Source: Tepidicella baoligensis (lineage in GTDB: Bacteria; Pseudomonadota; Gammaproteobacteria; Burkholderiales; Burkholderiaceae_C). Taken from it: DNA of 64,000 nt. Within the stretch, counting starts at the first letter, position 1. Each line of letters opens with the position of its first letter. The notes under the pieces are model-generated. The model worked only from the letters and a program-made list of their open reading frames with translations, had not been told where the DNA came from and ran no database searches. The stretch covers positions 124,001-188,000 of the forward strand of contig NZ_JACCDB010000003.1 in assembly GCF_013432195.1 (NCBI RefSeq), written 5' to 3'. Shown here piece after piece: positions 9,681-19,796 of this stretch. Both the position numbers and the translations under genes were made by a program.

Positions 9681-10409
9681 TCAGGACAGGGCTCGGACCA
9701 GCGCGGCCAGCGCCGCGGTCTCGGCGCGCAACACACGGGGCCCCAAGCTGACTGGGACGAAGCCCGTGGCCCGTAGCGTTTGCTCCTCGGCCGGGCCCAG
9801 TCCACCCTCCGGCCCATGAACCAGACACAGTGCGACGGCAGGGTCGCGGGGGATGGCCTGTGAAAGTGGCCGACTGTCTGCGGCCAGCGACAGCACGCCC
9901 CGCCACACCCCAGGAGCGGGCGGCGCCTGGCGCAGCCAGTCGTCCAGCGTGCGCACCGGATGGATGGTGGGCACCCGGTTGCCGCCGCATTGCTCGCAGG
10001 CGCTCACCGCCACCGCCTGCCAGTGGGCCTGTTTCTTGTCGGCCCGCTCACCCTTGAGGCGCAGCACGGTGCGCTCAGTCATCAGCGGCTGGATACCGGC
10101 CACGCCCAGCTCGGTCGCCTTTTCCACCAGCCAGTCCATGCGCTCGTTGGCGGGCATACCAACGGCCAGCTGGACGGTTCGTAACGGTTCTCGCTCCACG
10201 GCCTGATGGGCCTGCACCTGCACCTCCACACGGCTGCGGCCCATGCGCAGCACGATGGCCGTCCATTCGCCCCCCGCCACCGGGTCGCCGAACAGGGTGA
10301 GCGCATCGCCAGGCTGCAGGCGCAGCACCTGCACGTGGCGTGCGCCCTCGGGCGTGAGGGTCAGCACTTGGCCAGGGTGCAAGGCTTCGGGGTGGTGGAT
10401 GCGGGGCAT
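9681..10409 (-). CDS. rsmE: 16S rRNA m3U1498 methyltransferase RsmE
   Basis: A 242-residue SPOUT-class methyltransferase. Features include the N-terminal MPRIHHPEALHPGQ, the knot-entry segment WLVEKATELGVAGIQPL with TERT, and near the C-terminus VHGPEGGLGPAEEQ followed by VSLGPRVLRAETA, which form the SAM-binding trefoil knot. It methylates N3 of U1498 in 16S rRNA of the assembled 30S subunit. The start at 10409 matches the family; a longer open frame upstream overlaps amgK antisense-free sequence but is unlikely. It lies 8 bases downstream of amgK on the same strand, so probably co-transcribed. Confidence 0.95.
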   Translation of the reverse strand: MPRIHHPEALHPGQVLTLTPEGARHVQVLRLQPGDALTLFGDPVAGGEWTAIVLRMGRSRVEVQVQAHQAVEREPLRTVQLAVGMPANERMDWLVEKATELGVAGIQPLMTERTVLRLKGERADKKQAHWQAVAVSACEQCGGNRVPTIHPVRTLDDWLRQAPPAPGVWRGVLSLAADSRPLSQAIPRDPAVALCLVHGPEGGLGPAEEQTLRATGFVPVSLGPRVLRAETAALAALVRALS

Positions 10410-10417
10410 GCTCTGTT

Positions 10418-11530
10418 TTACACGCGACCGTAGGCGAAGCCGCTGGCGGCCTCCCAGCCTTCGATCTGATCGATCAGTCGCAGCAAGGGCGTGAGTTCGC
10501 GGTAGCGCGCCGCCGTGTTGCGGATGTAGAGCAGGAAGCGCGGTGCGTCGGCCAGGTACTGGGGCTTGCCGTCGCGCAGCGTCAGGCGCGCGAAGATGCC
10601 CGCCACCTTGAGGTGGCGTTGCAGCGCCATCCAGTCCACGGCCCGGTAAAAGCTGCCGAAGTCCTCGCTCCAACCGTCGAAGTCCAGCAGGCCGGTTTTA
10701 CGTGCCTGTTCCCAGTAGCGGATGGTCACGTCCAGCACCATGTCCTCCTCCCAGGTGAGGAAGGCGTCACGCATCAGGCAGGCGATGTCGTAGGTCACCG
10801 GGCCGTAGACCGCGTCCTGGAAATCCAGCACCCCCAGTCGCCGGGCCGGATCGGAGGGGTCGAAGCCCTCACGTGGCAGCATCAGGTTGCGGGGCATGAA
10901 GTCGCGGTGCACGAACACGCTGGGCGCGGCCAGGTTGCGCTCGACGATGCGGGCAAAGGTCTGGCTCAGCAAGGAGCGGGTGGCGTCGTCGAGGCGGCGG
11001 CCTTTGTGCTGTACCAGATACCAGTCCGGGAAGAGTTGTAGCTCGCGCTGCAGCAAGGCGGCGTCGTAGGGCGGTAGCACGCCGGGTCGGGAGGCACGCT
11101 GCCAGGTCAGCAAGGCCGCGACAGCGTCTTGGAAGTAGGGCAGGGCTGCGGCTGGTTGCTCCGGGTTCAGCGCGGCCAGCAGGGGCTGGTCGCCCAGATC
11201 GGTCAGCAGCATGAAGCCCAGGGATTCGTCCCAGGCCAGTACGTGCGGTGCCCGCACGCCCGCCTCCTGCATCAGGCGGGCAACCTGTACAAAGGGGCGG
11301 CAGTCTTCCTTCTCGGGTGGGGCGTCCATGATGATGTGGCTGCCGGGTGCGTCGGTGCGGTCCACGCGCAAGTAGCGCCGAAAACTCGCGTCAGCCGAGG
11401 CCAGGCGCACGGTGGCTGGGTCGATGGCGTGCTTCGGGGCGATGCCAGTCAGCCAGTGGCTGAATGCGGCGGCGCGCTCCGCGTCATTCCAGCTCACGGT
11501 CCGGGCGGTGGCAGAAGAGGGGTGGGTCAT
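10418..11530 (-). CDS. amgK: N-acetylmuramate/N-acetylglucosamine kinase-like phosphotransferase
   Basis: A 370-residue APH-fold kinase. FVHRDFMPRNLML is the catalytic loop (HxDxxxxN) and LGVLDFQDAVYGP supplies the metal-binding Asp. Proteins of this kind divergent from lptD are typically AmgK, which phosphorylates the anomeric carbon of MurNAc (or GlcNAc) in peptidoglycan recycling. The usual partner, the uridylyltransferase MurU, is not adjacent: rsmE occupies its place. I start at 11530 (MTHPSSATAR); an ATG at 11587 would overlap the lptD upstream region. Function is assigned by family and context. Confidence 0.8.
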   Translation of the reverse strand: MTHPSSATARTVSWNDAERAAAFSHWLTGIAPKHAIDPATVRLASADASFRRYLRVDRTDAPGSHIIMDAPPEKEDCRPFVQVARLMQEAGVRAPHVLAWDESLGFMLLTDLGDQPLLAALNPEQPAAALPYFQDAVAALLTWQRASRPGVLPPYDAALLQRELQLFPDWYLVQHKGRRLDDATRSLLSQTFARIVERNLAAPSVFVHRDFMPRNLMLPREGFDPSDPARRLGVLDFQDAVYGPVTYDIACLMRDAFLTWEEDMVLDVTIRYWEQARKTGLLDFDGWSEDFGSFYRAVDWMALQRHLKVAGIFARLTLRDGKPQYLADAPRFLLYIRNTAARYRELTPLLRLIDQIEGWEAASGFAYGRV

Positions 11531-11622
11531 GGCAGTGAACGCCTGTGGGGGCTCGTGGATAATTGCCGGTAATTCTACGGAGGCCATCGTCTCGCGCCCC
11601 GAGTTCAGAACCGCATTTGTCC

Positions 11623-14043
11623 ATGCCTGCTGCTTCGCCCGCCGCGCGTCCGATCGCTTTACAATGCCTGCCCTCCGTGTCCCGCTGGGTGTTGGCCGCC
11701 TGTGGCTGTCTGCTGTTGAGCTGGGGCGGGCTGGCTCAGGGACAGGGTCTGACGCTGCAACTGAGCGATCGACTGCAGGAAACCCTGCCCGAGGCCGTGC
11801 GCGAACAGACGCCGGTGTTCGTATCGGGTCAGCGCATCCATGGCCGGACCGATGAGCGGGTCGTCGTCGAGGGTGAGGCCGAATGGCGCCGCCACGATCT
11901 GGTGATTCGTGCCGACCGGCTGGAGCACCAGCGCGAGGACAACAAGGCCATCGCCACCGGCAATGTGCGCATCAACCGCGCAGGGGACGTGTTCGAGGGA
12001 CCGGCGCTGGAGCTTCAGCTCGACACCTACCAGGGAGTTTTCGATCGGCCCCGCTTTTCCTTTCTGCTCACGGGCGGGCAGGGTGATGCCGAGCAGGCGG
12101 AGTTTCTGGGCAAGGACCGGATGGTCGCGCACCGGGTTCGCTACACCACGTGTCCCCGCCCGGCAGCAGAGGCCTGGGAGCCGGACTGGTATGTCAGCGC
12201 CAGCCGCATCGAGTTCGACCAGGCCGAGGAGACGGCTACCGCCACCAACGGCGTGCTGCGTTTCAAGGGGGTGCCGTTGCTGGGCTCGCCCTGGGTCAGT
12301 TTTCCGTTGTCGGACCGGCGCAAGTCCGGCGTCCTGCCGCCGACCATCAACCTCGACAACCGCAGCGGCCTGGAAGTCACGGCGCCCTACTACCTGAACC
12401 TGGCCCCGAACCGCGACGCCACGCTCTACCCCACGGTGATGAGCCGGCGCGGCTTGGACTTGGGAGGTGAATACCGCTATCTGGAGCGCAGCCACGCCGG
12501 CATCGCTCGTGCCAGCTACATGCCGAACGACCGGCTGCGCCAGGAAGACCGCTGGGCCGTGTCGCTCAAGCATGAGCACCGGCTCCCCGTCGGCGGCCCG
12601 CTGGGGACGGTCGGCTTGCGGATCGACCACAACCGCGTGAGCGATGACAACTACTGGCGCGACTTTCCGCGCAGCAGCACCTCACTGACCGAACGCCTCC
12701 TGCCCAGCGACGTCGTGCTGACTGGTGGCCGGGGCGACTGGTCCTTCAGCGCCGGGGCCTATCGTTGGCAGACCCTGCAGGATCCGGATGCCCCGATCGT
12801 CGCACCCTACGACCGGTTGCCTTCGCTGGCCGTGGCCTACCGGCCCATGGGCCAGCAGTGGGGCGGTGCCGACGGCTGGTCTTGGGCTTTCCTGGGAGAT
12901 GTCACGCATTTCCGCACCGACCGGGCCGCCACGATCGGCGATCGGAATCGGGTGACCGATGTGAACGGGACGCGCTGGCTGGGGACGGTCCAGATCGACA
13001 AAACCTGGCAGACCCCTGGGTGGTACCTGCGTCCGGGCCTGCGGGTGCATGCACGCCAGTACCGCTTCGATGAAGCGGTGGGGCCGCTGGGGGCGCGTGA
13101 GCGCAGCCAAGGTTATGTGATCCCGACGGTCTCGCTCGACGGGGGACTTTTTTTCGAGCGTGATGCCTCCGTCTTCGGCCGAGAGGTGCTGCAGACGCTG
13201 GAGCCGCGCCTGTTCTACACCGCCACGCCCTACCGCGAGCAGGGCTACCTGCCGGTGTACGACAGCTCGGCGCTGGACTTCAACCTGGCGACGATCTTCA
13301 CCTCCAACGCCTTTGGTGGTGACGACCGGGTGGCCGACCTCAACGCCCTGACGCTCGGTGTGACCTCCCGCCTGCTGAGTCCACAGACGGGAGCCGAATG
13401 GCTGAGTTTCGGGGTTGCCCAACGCATCCGCCTGCGTGACCAGCGTGTGGTGCTGCCCGACCAGGAGCCGATCAGCGAACGGCTCAGCGACGTGCTGTTC
13501 GGTGGCTCCCTCAACTGGACGCCCGAATGGTCCTTCGGCGGTACCGTGCAGTACAACCCCAAGAACCGTGAGTCGGTGCGGACCACGCTCAGCGGGCGTT
13601 ACAACCCAGGCAACTATCGCGTGGTGAGCGCCGCTTACCGCCTGCAGCGTGGCGAGAGCGAGCAGCTCGATCTGGGTTGGCAGTGGCCGCTGCGCGACTT
13701 GCTGGGAGGGCCGCGTGCCCTCGATCTCGGGGCCGGCCGCGGGCTGGGCCCTGGCCACTGGTACAGCGTCGGCCGACTCAATTACAGCCTGGAGGATCGC
13801 CGCATCGTGGATCTGATCGCGGGCTTCGAATACGACGCCGGCTGCTGGATCGGCCGCATCGTGCTGGAGCGCCTGCAACAAAGCTTCAGCAGCGCGAACC
13901 AACGCATCCTGTTCCAACTCGAATTCTCGGGGTTTTCGCGCATCGGCTCCAGTCCCTTGCAGACGCTGCGTGAGAACATCCCGCGTTACCAATACCTGCG
14001 CGAGCAGATCAATCCGCCGAGCCGTTTCGAGCGTTATGACTAA
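11623..14043 (+). CDS. lptD: LPS-assembly protein LptD
   Basis: About 806 residues. A signal peptide (hydrophobic WVLAACGCLLLSWGGLAQGQG near the N-terminus) leads into an N-terminal OstA/LptA-like beta-jellyroll (GEAEWRRHDLVIRADRLEHQ; ATGNVRINRAGDVF) and then a 26-strand-type outer-membrane barrel. It inserts lipopolysaccharide into the outer leaflet together with LptE. I choose the ATG at 11623 over that at 11563 because it places the hydrophobic core at a usual distance. It is divergent from amgK, and its stop overlaps the surA start, so lptD-surA-rsmA form an operon. Confidence 0.95.
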   Translation: MPAASPAARPIALQCLPSVSRWVLAACGCLLLSWGGLAQGQGLTLQLSDRLQETLPEAVREQTPVFVSGQRIHGRTDERVVVEGEAEWRRHDLVIRADRLEHQREDNKAIATGNVRINRAGDVFEGPALELQLDTYQGVFDRPRFSFLLTGGQGDAEQAEFLGKDRMVAHRVRYTTCPRPAAEAWEPDWYVSASRIEFDQAEETATATNGVLRFKGVPLLGSPWVSFPLSDRRKSGVLPPTINLDNRSGLEVTAPYYLNLAPNRDATLYPTVMSRRGLDLGGEYRYLERSHAGIARASYMPNDRLRQEDRWAVSLKHEHRLPVGGPLGTVGLRIDHNRVSDDNYWRDFPRSSTSLTERLLPSDVVLTGGRGDWSFSAGAYRWQTLQDPDAPIVAPYDRLPSLAVAYRPMGQQWGGADGWSWAFLGDVTHFRTDRAATIGDRNRVTDVNGTRWLGTVQIDKTWQTPGWYLRPGLRVHARQYRFDEAVGPLGARERSQGYVIPTVSLDGGLFFERDASVFGREVLQTLEPRLFYTATPYREQGYLPVYDSSALDFNLATIFTSNAFGGDDRVADLNALTLGVTSRLLSPQTGAEWLSFGVAQRIRLRDQRVVLPDQEPISERLSDVLFGGSLNWTPEWSFGGTVQYNPKNRESVRTTLSGRYNPGNYRVVSAAYRLQRGESEQLDLGWQWPLRDLLGGPRALDLGAGRGLGPGHWYSVGRLNYSLEDRRIVDLIAGFEYDAGCWIGRIVLERLQQSFSSANQRILFQLEFSGFSRIGSSPLQTLRENIPRYQYLREQINPPSRFERYD

Positions 14044-15379
14044 GTCACATCAGCAATCCATGTTGCGCCGCGCGTCGCGCCTAGCCACTCTGGGCGCCGT
14101 CTTGTCCAGTGCGCTGGTCACTGGTTTCGCCTTCGCGCAGGCCGCAGCGCCTGCGGTGCGGGAGGTGGACCGCATCGTCGCGCTGGTCAATTCCGAGCCC
14201 ATCACCAGCGGTGACGTGCGTAACCGCATGGCCCGCATCGAGGCCCCCCCCGGCGAGGCACTGCCTCCCCCGGACGAACTGGAGCGGCAGGTGTTGGAGC
14301 GCCTGATCCTCGAACGCACCCAGATCCAGTGGGCGACGGAGATCGGTATCCGGGTCGATGAGGCGACCTTGAACGATGCCGAAGCGTCGGTGGCCCGCCA
14401 AAACGGACTGACCGTGCCGCAACTGCATGAACGCCTCGCCGCCATCGGCATGACGCCGGCGAGCTTCCGGGCCAATCTGCGCAACGACATCCTGTTGCAG
14501 CGGGTGCGCGAGCGTGAAGTGGAGAGGCAGGTTCGGGTGACCGAACTCGAGATCGATAACTACCTGCGTGAGCAAACGGCCACTCGCGCGCTCGAGCAGA
14601 CGGCCCTGCATCTGGCCCAGGTGCTGATCGCTCTGCCGGACAGCCCCGATGCCGCCACCCTGGCCCAGCGCGAAGCGCTGGCTCGTGAGGTGGCGCGGCG
14701 CGCCCGTGCCGGAGAGGATTTTGCGGCGCTGGCGCGTGAATTTTCCGACGGCCCCGAGCGTGCCGCCGGCGGCCAGATGGGCCTGCGCACCGCCGACCGC
14801 TATCCCAGCCTGTTTGTCGAGGCCACCCAATCGCTGCCCAAAGGCAGCGTGGTCGGGCCGCTGCGCAGCGGGGCCGGGTTCCATGTCCTGCTCGTGCTGG
14901 AAAACCGCAACCTGAACCTTCCGCCCACCCACGTGATCCAGACGCGTGCCCGCCACATCTTGCTGGTGCCGGGCTCGCCTGCCGAGGAAGAAGCCATGGT
15001 TCGCCGCATGCGGGAGTGGCGCGAACGGATCGAATCTGGCCAGGCCCGCTTCGACGTGCTGGCCCGAGAACACAGCCGCGACGGCAGCGCGAGCGAAGGT
15101 GGCGACCTGGGTTGGACGCAGCCCGGTCAGTTCGTGCCCGAGTTCGAGCAAGTCATGAACCGGCTGGCGCCGGGGCAAGTCTCGGAGCCGGTGCGTTCCC
15201 GTTTCGGTCTGCACCTGATCCAGGTGGTCGAACGCCGGGAGGCCGAACTGCCCATGCGCGAACGCCGCGAGTGGGTGCGCAATGTGCTGCGTGAGCAAAA
15301 GATCGAGGAAGCCTATGAGGCCTGGGCGCGCGAGTTGCGGGCCCGGGCCTTTGTGGAGTACCGCGAGAACGATCGGTGA
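14036..15379 (+). CDS. surA: Periplasmic chaperone / peptidyl-prolyl isomerase SurA
   Basis: A 447-residue periplasmic chaperone that delivers outer-membrane proteins, LptD among them, to the BAM complex. It has a signal peptide ([20 protein letters not shown]), a SurA N-terminal domain ([21 protein letters not shown]) and two parvulin domains (about residues 190-300, and 310-410 with ILLVPGS and GGDLGW). The ATG at 14036 overlaps the lptD stop (ATGACTAA), indicating translational coupling; a second ATG at 14060 would also leave an intact signal peptide. The stop overlaps the rsmA start. Confidence 0.95.
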   Translation: MTKSHQQSMLRRASRLATLGAVLSSALVTGFAFAQAAAPAVREVDRIVALVNSEPITSGDVRNRMARIEAPPGEALPPPDELERQVLERLILERTQIQWATEIGIRVDEATLNDAEASVARQNGLTVPQLHERLAAIGMTPASFRANLRNDILLQRVREREVERQVRVTELEIDNYLREQTATRALEQTALHLAQVLIALPDSPDAATLAQREALAREVARRARAGEDFAALAREFSDGPERAAGGQMGLRTADRYPSLFVEATQSLPKGSVVGPLRSGAGFHVLLVLENRNLNLPPTHVIQTRARHILLVPGSPAEEEAMVRRMREWRERIESGQARFDVLAREHSRDGSASEGGDLGWTQPGQFVPEFEQVMNRLAPGQVSEPVRSRFGLHLIQVVERREAELPMRERREWVRNVLREQKIEEAYEAWARELRARAFVEYRENDR

Positions 15380-16218
15380 AGCGCGCCGTTGCTCCACGGG
15401 TGGGGCCACATCAGCCCCGCAAGCGTTTCGGCCAGCATTTCCTGACCGATCCGGCCATCATCGACGCCATCGTACGAGCCATCGGGCCCCGTCCGGGAGA
15501 TGCGATGATCGAGATCGGCCCGGGCTTGGCGGCGCTGACCCAGCCGCTGGTCGAACGCCTCGGCCACCTGACGGTGATCGAGCTGGACCGCGATCTGGCT
15601 GCACGCCTGCGCCAGCATCCGCAGCTCACGGTGGTCGAGTCCGACGTGTTGCGTGTCGATTTCCGCCGCCTGTCGGTACAAGGGCTCGCGTCTGCCGTGC
15701 CGGGTGCGCGGTTGCGCATCGTCGGCAACCTGCCCTACAACATCTCCAGCCCCATCCTGTTTCACCTGCTGCCGGTGGCGGACGTGGTGCAGGACCAGCA
15801 CTTCATGTTGCAGAAGGAGGTGATCGACCGCATGGTGGCGGCGCCGGCGACGGCCGGCTACGGCCGGCTCAGCGTGATGCTGCAATGGCGTTATGAAATG
15901 GAGGACGTGCTGTTCGTGCCGCCCGAAAGTTTCGAGCCGCCGCCCCGGGTGGACAGCGCGGTGGTGCGGATGGTGCCGTACCATGTGCCGCCCAGAGTGG
16001 ATGTGCCCACCTTGGAGTCGCTGGTGCAAGCCGCTTTCTCGCAGCGCCGCAAGCTGCTGCGCCACACCCTCGGCCGCTGGTTGGAGGCCAGGGGCTATGC
16101 CGGGGATTTCGATCTGCAACGGCGCGCCGAGGAGGTGGCCGTGAGCGAATACCTGTGCCTGGCCCAGGCGGTGGAGGCAGCACCACCGCCCGAAAGCCAG
16201 GGGCTCAGGCTGCCGTGA
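15376..16218 (+). CDS. rsmA: 16S rRNA dimethyladenosine transferase RsmA (KsgA)
   Basis: A 280-residue SAM-dependent enzyme that dimethylates A1518 and A1519 of 16S rRNA. Motifs are RKRFGQHFL near the N-terminus, [11 protein letters not shown] (SAM motif I, GPG at 48-50) and [10 protein letters not shown] (catalytic motif IV, residues 118-127). Translation starts at a GTG overlapping the surA stop (GTGA), a tight coupling. The pdxA gene that often sits between surA and rsmA in gammaproteobacteria is absent. Its 3' end overlaps the convergent barstar-like gene by 14 bases. Confidence 0.96.
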   Translation: MKRAVAPRVGPHQPRKRFGQHFLTDPAIIDAIVRAIGPRPGDAMIEIGPGLAALTQPLVERLGHLTVIELDRDLAARLRQHPQLTVVESDVLRVDFRRLSVQGLASAVPGARLRIVGNLPYNISSPILFHLLPVADVVQDQHFMLQKEVIDRMVAAPATAGYGRLSVMLQWRYEMEDVLFVPPESFEPPPRVDSAVVRMVPYHVPPRVDVPTLESLVQAAFSQRRKLLRHTLGRWLEARGYAGDFDLQRRAEEVAVSEYLCLAQAVEAAPPPESQGLRLP

Positions 16219-16741
16219 GCCAGTAGCCGGCGTTGAAGGGGCTGCTCATGCGCAGCGCCTGAGGGCTGACATCCACCAGCTTGTCGGTGAGCAAGGGCTC
16301 TTCGGTGGCGGCCAAGTCGGCCGCCTTCGGGGCACGGGCCACGGAGAAGGAGTAGAAGCAGCGGAACGGTACCTTGCGGTCGCTCCAGTAGTCGGCCACG
16401 TCGCGGAAGATGTCGAGCAGCTGCTCGCGGGCTTCCTTGTCGAACTTCGGCCCAGTGGGGATATGCTCCAGCACCACGATGAAGCCGGTCTGTGGGCCCG
16501 ACTTGTGGACCACGTCGGTCATGCTGTCGTAGAGCGCATCGAAGTTCTTGCCGTTTTGCACGGGCAAGGTGTATTGTTCGGCCACCAGATCGATCACGTC
16601 CTGCTTGCTCTGGGCGCTGGCCAGGTTGGCGTACAGGAAGTGGTGTCCGAGCTGTTCGGCGGCGGCCTCCAGGTCCTTGACCGTGTAGGCGCGAATCGAC
16701 TGCACGATGTTGGTTCTCACATTACGAAGCGGTGTGTCCAT
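16205..16741 (-). CDS. Barstar-family protein
   Basis: A 178-residue cytoplasmic protein. An N-terminal region (residues ~1-35) precedes a barstar-like fold: [29 protein letters not shown], then [12 protein letters not shown], as in barnase inhibitors. Barstar inhibits a secreted ribonuclease, but no barnase-like gene is visible in the window, and orphan barstar-family genes are common in betaproteobacteria with unknown role. It is longer than classical barstar (~90 residues). The 234 bases downstream of its start, towards maeB, are non-coding. Confidence 0.78.
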   Translation of the reverse strand: MDTPLRNVRTNIVQSIRAYTVKDLEAAAEQLGHHFLYANLASAQSKQDVIDLVAEQYTLPVQNGKNFDALYDSMTDVVHKSGPQTGFIVVLEHIPTGPKFDKEAREQLLDIFRDVADYWSDRKVPFRCFYSFSVARAPKAADLAATEEPLLTDKLVDVSPQALRMSSPFNAGYWLTAA

Positions 16742-16917
16742 CTCCGCGGTTCTTCCAATGGTGAAACGTTAGAAAAGCGAGACTGGTCGGGGCACGGCGC
16801 GGGCGGCTGCAAGCCGTCTTGCCAGCGTCTTGGCCCGGCGGGTAGGGCGTGTCGGCTCTGTCGAGGCGACACGGGTAAACCCTGAAATTCAAGGGCGCAA
16901 GTGTGCCCGATCCGGCC

Positions 16918-16958
16918 CCAAAAAGCAAGGGGGCGGCAGCAGAAACCGGGCCGCCCCC
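16918..16958 (-). terminator. Intrinsic terminator downstream of maeB
   Basis: A perfect inverted repeat, GGGGGCGGC (16929-16937) and GCCGCCCCC (16950-16958), encloses a 12-base loop. Read on the minus strand the hairpin is followed by CTTGCTTTTTGG, a partial T-tract. It lies 18 bases beyond the maeB stop, in the right place and orientation to end maeB transcription. Confidence 0.8.
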
Positions 16959-16975
16959 AGGGGTTGCCGAAGGAC

Positions 16976-19312
16976 TCAGGCGCCGTCGTGAGAAGGGGTG
17001 GGGCCATCGACGGCCCGCGGGCCTACGTTGGCCTCCGCGACGGTCAGTGCCGTCATGTTGACGATGCGCCGCACGGTGGCGCTGGCGGTGAGGATGTGAA
17101 CCGGTTTGGCCACACCCAGCAGCATGGGGCCGATGGCGATCCCGCCTCCCGCCGCTGTCTTGAGCAGGTTGTAAGCGATGTTGGCGGCATCGATGTTGGG
17201 CAGCACGAGCAGGTTGGCATCGCCCGCCAAGGTGCTGCGCGGCATGATGCGCTGGCGCGCCAGGGCGTCGAGCGCGACGTCGCCGTGCATCTCGCCGTCC
17301 ACTTCCAGCCAAGGTGCCTGTTCGCGCAAAATGGCGAGTGCTTGACGCATTTTGGCGGCAGAAGGCTGGTCGGAAGAGCCAAAATTCGAATGCGACAGCA
17401 GTGCGGCTTTGGGGGTGATGCCGAAGCGCATGACCTTGCGCGCCGCCATCTGCGTGATTTCGGCCAGCTGTTGCGCCGTCGGGTCGTAGTTCACGTGTGT
17501 GTCCACCAGAAACAACTGGCGGCCGGGCAGCATGAGCGCGTTCATGGCTGCATAGCACAGCGCGCCCGGTCGTTTGCCGATCACCTGGTCGATGTATTGC
17601 AGGTGCATGGGGGTGGTGCCCCAGGTGCCGCAGATCAGGCCCTCCACGTCGCCGCGGCGCAGCAGCATGGCGCCGATCAGGCTCAGGCGGCGCCGCATCT
17701 CGATCTTGGCGAGCTGTTCGGTCACGCCCCGGCGCTCCATGATCTGGTGATACGTCTGCCAGAGTTCGCGGTAGCGTGGGTCGTATTCGGTGTTGACCAC
17801 GTCATAGTCACGCCCTTGCTGCAGGCGCAGGCCGAATTTTTCGATGCGCTGGGCGATGATGGCCGGGCGTCCGATCAGCGTGGGCCGGGCCAGCCCTTCG
17901 TCCACCACCACCTGGCAGGCGCGCAGCACGCGCTCTTCCTCACCTTCGGCGTAGGCGATGCGCTTGTGCTGGGCGCGCTTGGCGATGTTGTAAACCGGCT
18001 TCATCAGCGTGCCGGATGCAAAGACGAAGCTTTGCAGCTTGTCCCGGTAGGCATCCATGTCGGTGATCGGGCGCTGGGCCACGCCGCTGCGCGCGGCCGC
18101 CTCAGCCACCGCCGGCGCGATCTTCATCATCAACCGCGGGTCGAAGGGCTTGGGAATGAGGTAGTCGGGGCCGAAGGCCAGCTTTTCACCCACGTAGGCG
18201 GCCGCCACCACCTCGCTTTGCTCGGCCTGGGCGAGCTCGGCGATGGCATGCACCGCGGCGATCTCCATCTCGTCGGTGATGGTGGAAGCCCCGGCGTCCA
18301 GCGCTCCACGGAAGATGTAGGGGAAACACAAAACGTTGTTGACCTGGTTGGGGTAGTCGGTGCGGCCGGTGGCCATGATGGCGTCGTCGCGAACGGCCTT
18401 GACCTCCTCCGGCAGGATCTCAGGCGTGGGGTTGGCCAGCGCCAGGATGAGAGGCCTGGGGGCCATCTTCGCCACCATCTCCGGTTTGAGCACGCCACCG
18501 GCGGACAGGCCCAGGAAGATGTCGGCGCCCTCGATCACCTCGGCCAGCGTGCGCTGGTCGGTCTTTTGGGCGAACTGGGCCTTGTCCGGGTCCATCAGCT
18601 CGGTTCGACCTTCGTAGACCACCCCGGCCAGGTCGGTCACCCAGATGTTTTCACGCGGGATGCCCAGCTTGACGAGCAGCCCCAGGCAGGCCAAAGCCGC
18701 CGCGCCTGCTCCGGAGGTCACCAGCTTGACTTTTTTGAGGTCCTTGCCGACCACCTTGAGGCCGTTGAGGATCGCCGCTCCCACCACGATGGCGGTGCCG
18801 TGCTGGTCGTCGTGGAAGACCGGGATCTTCATGCGTTCGCGCAGTTGGCGCTCGACGTAGAAGCAGTCCGGGGCCTTGATGTCTTCGAGGTTCACGCCGC
18901 CGAAGGTGGGCTCCAGGGCGGCGATGATTTCGACCAGCTTGTCCGGGTCCTTTTCGTTGATCTCGATGTCGAACACATCGATGCCGGCGAACTTCTTGAA
19001 CAGCACGCCCTTGCCTTCCATCACCGGCTTGGCGGCCAGCGGTCCGATGTCGCCCAGGCCCAGCACGGCGGTGCCGTTGGTGATCACGGCCACCAGGTTG
19101 CCCCGGCTGGTGTACTTGAAGGCGTTGACCGGGTCGGCCACGATTTCCTCGCACGGCGCAGCCACGCCGGGCGAATAGGCCAGCGCCAGGTCGCGCTGGT
19201 TGGTGAGCTGTTTGGTGGGAGCGATGGCCACCTTGCCGGGTGTGGGGGACTCGTGGTATTCGAGCGCCGCGCGGCGCAGTTCGGCGCGCTTGTCTTCCTG
19301 GGGTTGCGACAT
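16976..19312 (-). CDS. maeB: NADP-dependent malic enzyme with C-terminal PTA-like domain
   Basis: A 778-residue protein. The N-terminal malic-enzyme region (residues ~1-430) includes [27 protein letters not shown] and [15 protein letters not shown]. The C-terminal region (~440-778) resembles phosphate acetyltransferase, as in E. coli MaeB, where it is regulatory. The enzyme oxidatively decarboxylates malate to pyruvate, yielding NADPH. I start at 19312 ([13 protein letters not shown]) because it is the family N-terminus and an AGACACCCC leader precedes it; an upstream ATG at 19348 adds 12 residues. It is monocistronic, with a clear terminator at 16918-16958. Confidence 0.95.
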   Translation of the reverse strand: MSQPQEDKRAELRRAALEYHESPTPGKVAIAPTKQLTNQRDLALAYSPGVAAPCEEIVADPVNAFKYTSRGNLVAVITNGTAVLGLGDIGPLAAKPVMEGKGVLFKKFAGIDVFDIEINEKDPDKLVEIIAALEPTFGGVNLEDIKAPDCFYVERQLRERMKIPVFHDDQHGTAIVVGAAILNGLKVVGKDLKKVKLVTSGAGAAALACLGLLVKLGIPRENIWVTDLAGVVYEGRTELMDPDKAQFAQKTDQRTLAEVIEGADIFLGLSAGGVLKPEMVAKMAPRPLILALANPTPEILPEEVKAVRDDAIMATGRTDYPNQVNNVLCFPYIFRGALDAGASTITDEMEIAAVHAIAELAQAEQSEVVAAAYVGEKLAFGPDYLIPKPFDPRLMMKIAPAVAEAAARSGVAQRPITDMDAYRDKLQSFVFASGTLMKPVYNIAKRAQHKRIAYAEGEEERVLRACQVVVDEGLARPTLIGRPAIIAQRIEKFGLRLQQGRDYDVVNTEYDPRYRELWQTYHQIMERRGVTEQLAKIEMRRRLSLIGAMLLRRGDVEGLICGTWGTTPMHLQYIDQVIGKRPGALCYAAMNALMLPGRQLFLVDTHVNYDPTAQQLAEITQMAARKVMRFGITPKAALLSHSNFGSSDQPSAAKMRQALAILREQAPWLEVDGEMHGDVALDALARQRIMPRSTLAGDANLLVLPNIDAANIAYNLLKTAAGGGIAIGPMLLGVAKPVHILTASATVRRIVNMTALTVAEANVGPRAVDGPTPSHDGA

Positions 19313-19390
19313 GGGGGTGTCTCCGTCATGTGAAATGAAGGGCCGCATGGTGGAGCGGGCGCGTCGAATATTGTAGGCTGCCCCTCTGTT

Positions 19391-19630
19391 TTACGTGATG
19401 TGGGCAACCCGTAGTCCGTCATCCGAGCGCCGCGCCCAGGCTTTTTCGTGGAAAAAGTAGGCCACGGCCTGTACCGTAGGCTCCAGCACGCTCAGGGTCA
19501 AGGCGGCCCAGAGCTGTCCGGTGACGGCGTAGGCAACCCCAGCGGCTACCAGGATGTGCAACAGGTAGTAACTGCCCGTCTTGAGCAGGTCGCGACGGTG
19601 GTGGCGGGCAAAGGCACGGATGCGGGCCAT
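19391..19630 (-). CDS. DUF2061 small membrane protein
   Basis: A 79-residue protein with two predicted membrane helices (about residues 20-38 and 42-60) and the segment KTGSYYLLHILVAAGVAY, recognisable as the DUF2061 family of small inner-membrane proteins with no assigned function. A GGAG-type ribosome-binding site precedes the ATG. It is divergent from the ectoine operon across a long AT-rich spacer; whether it takes part in osmotic adaptation is not known. Confidence 0.85.
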   Translation of the reverse strand: MARIRAFARHHRRDLLKTGSYYLLHILVAAGVAYAVTGQLWAALTLSVLEPTVQAVAYFFHEKAWARRSDDGLRVAHIT

Positions 19631-19689
19631 GGAACACTCCTCGTGATGGTTGGATGAGACCTATGGTAAGCCTTTGATTTAGAAATTTC

Positions 19690-19713
19690 CAATCGAAAAA
19701 TACTATTCGATTG
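19690..19713. promoter_or_regulatory. Candidate operator: 8-bp inverted repeat
   Basis: A perfect inverted repeat, CAATCGAA (19690-19697) and TTCGATTG (19706-19713), spaced by 8 bases, lies in AT-rich sequence between the divergent DUF2061 and ectA genes. Its size and symmetry suit a dimeric regulator. Ectoine operons elsewhere are often controlled by a MarR-type EctR, but no such gene is present here, so the binding protein is unknown. Confidence 0.45.
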
Positions 19714-19739
19714 ATATGCAACATCCCAGGTTCTTGCCT

Positions 19740-19796
19740 AAAAATGCCTTTTTATTGATCTATTTAATAATATTAATTGATAATAAAGGTATTTTT
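19740..19796. repeat. AT-rich long inverted repeat upstream of ectA
   Basis: Arms AAAAATGCCTTT (19740-19751) and AAAGGTATTTTT (19785-19796) pair fully as RNA with one G-U wobble. The 33-base AT-only-like loop itself holds partly symmetric TTATTGATC and GATAATAA. The right arm ends in a T-run, so the element might act as a weak bidirectional terminator, a cruciform or a regulator-binding region. Confidence 0.45.

Noticed and set aside
16901-19333. An 810-codon plus-strand open frame opposite maeB
   Set aside because: It mirrors the malic-enzyme gene, and the translated sequence is His/Gln/Gly-rich with no domain. Codon-position bias of maeB explains the absence of stops.
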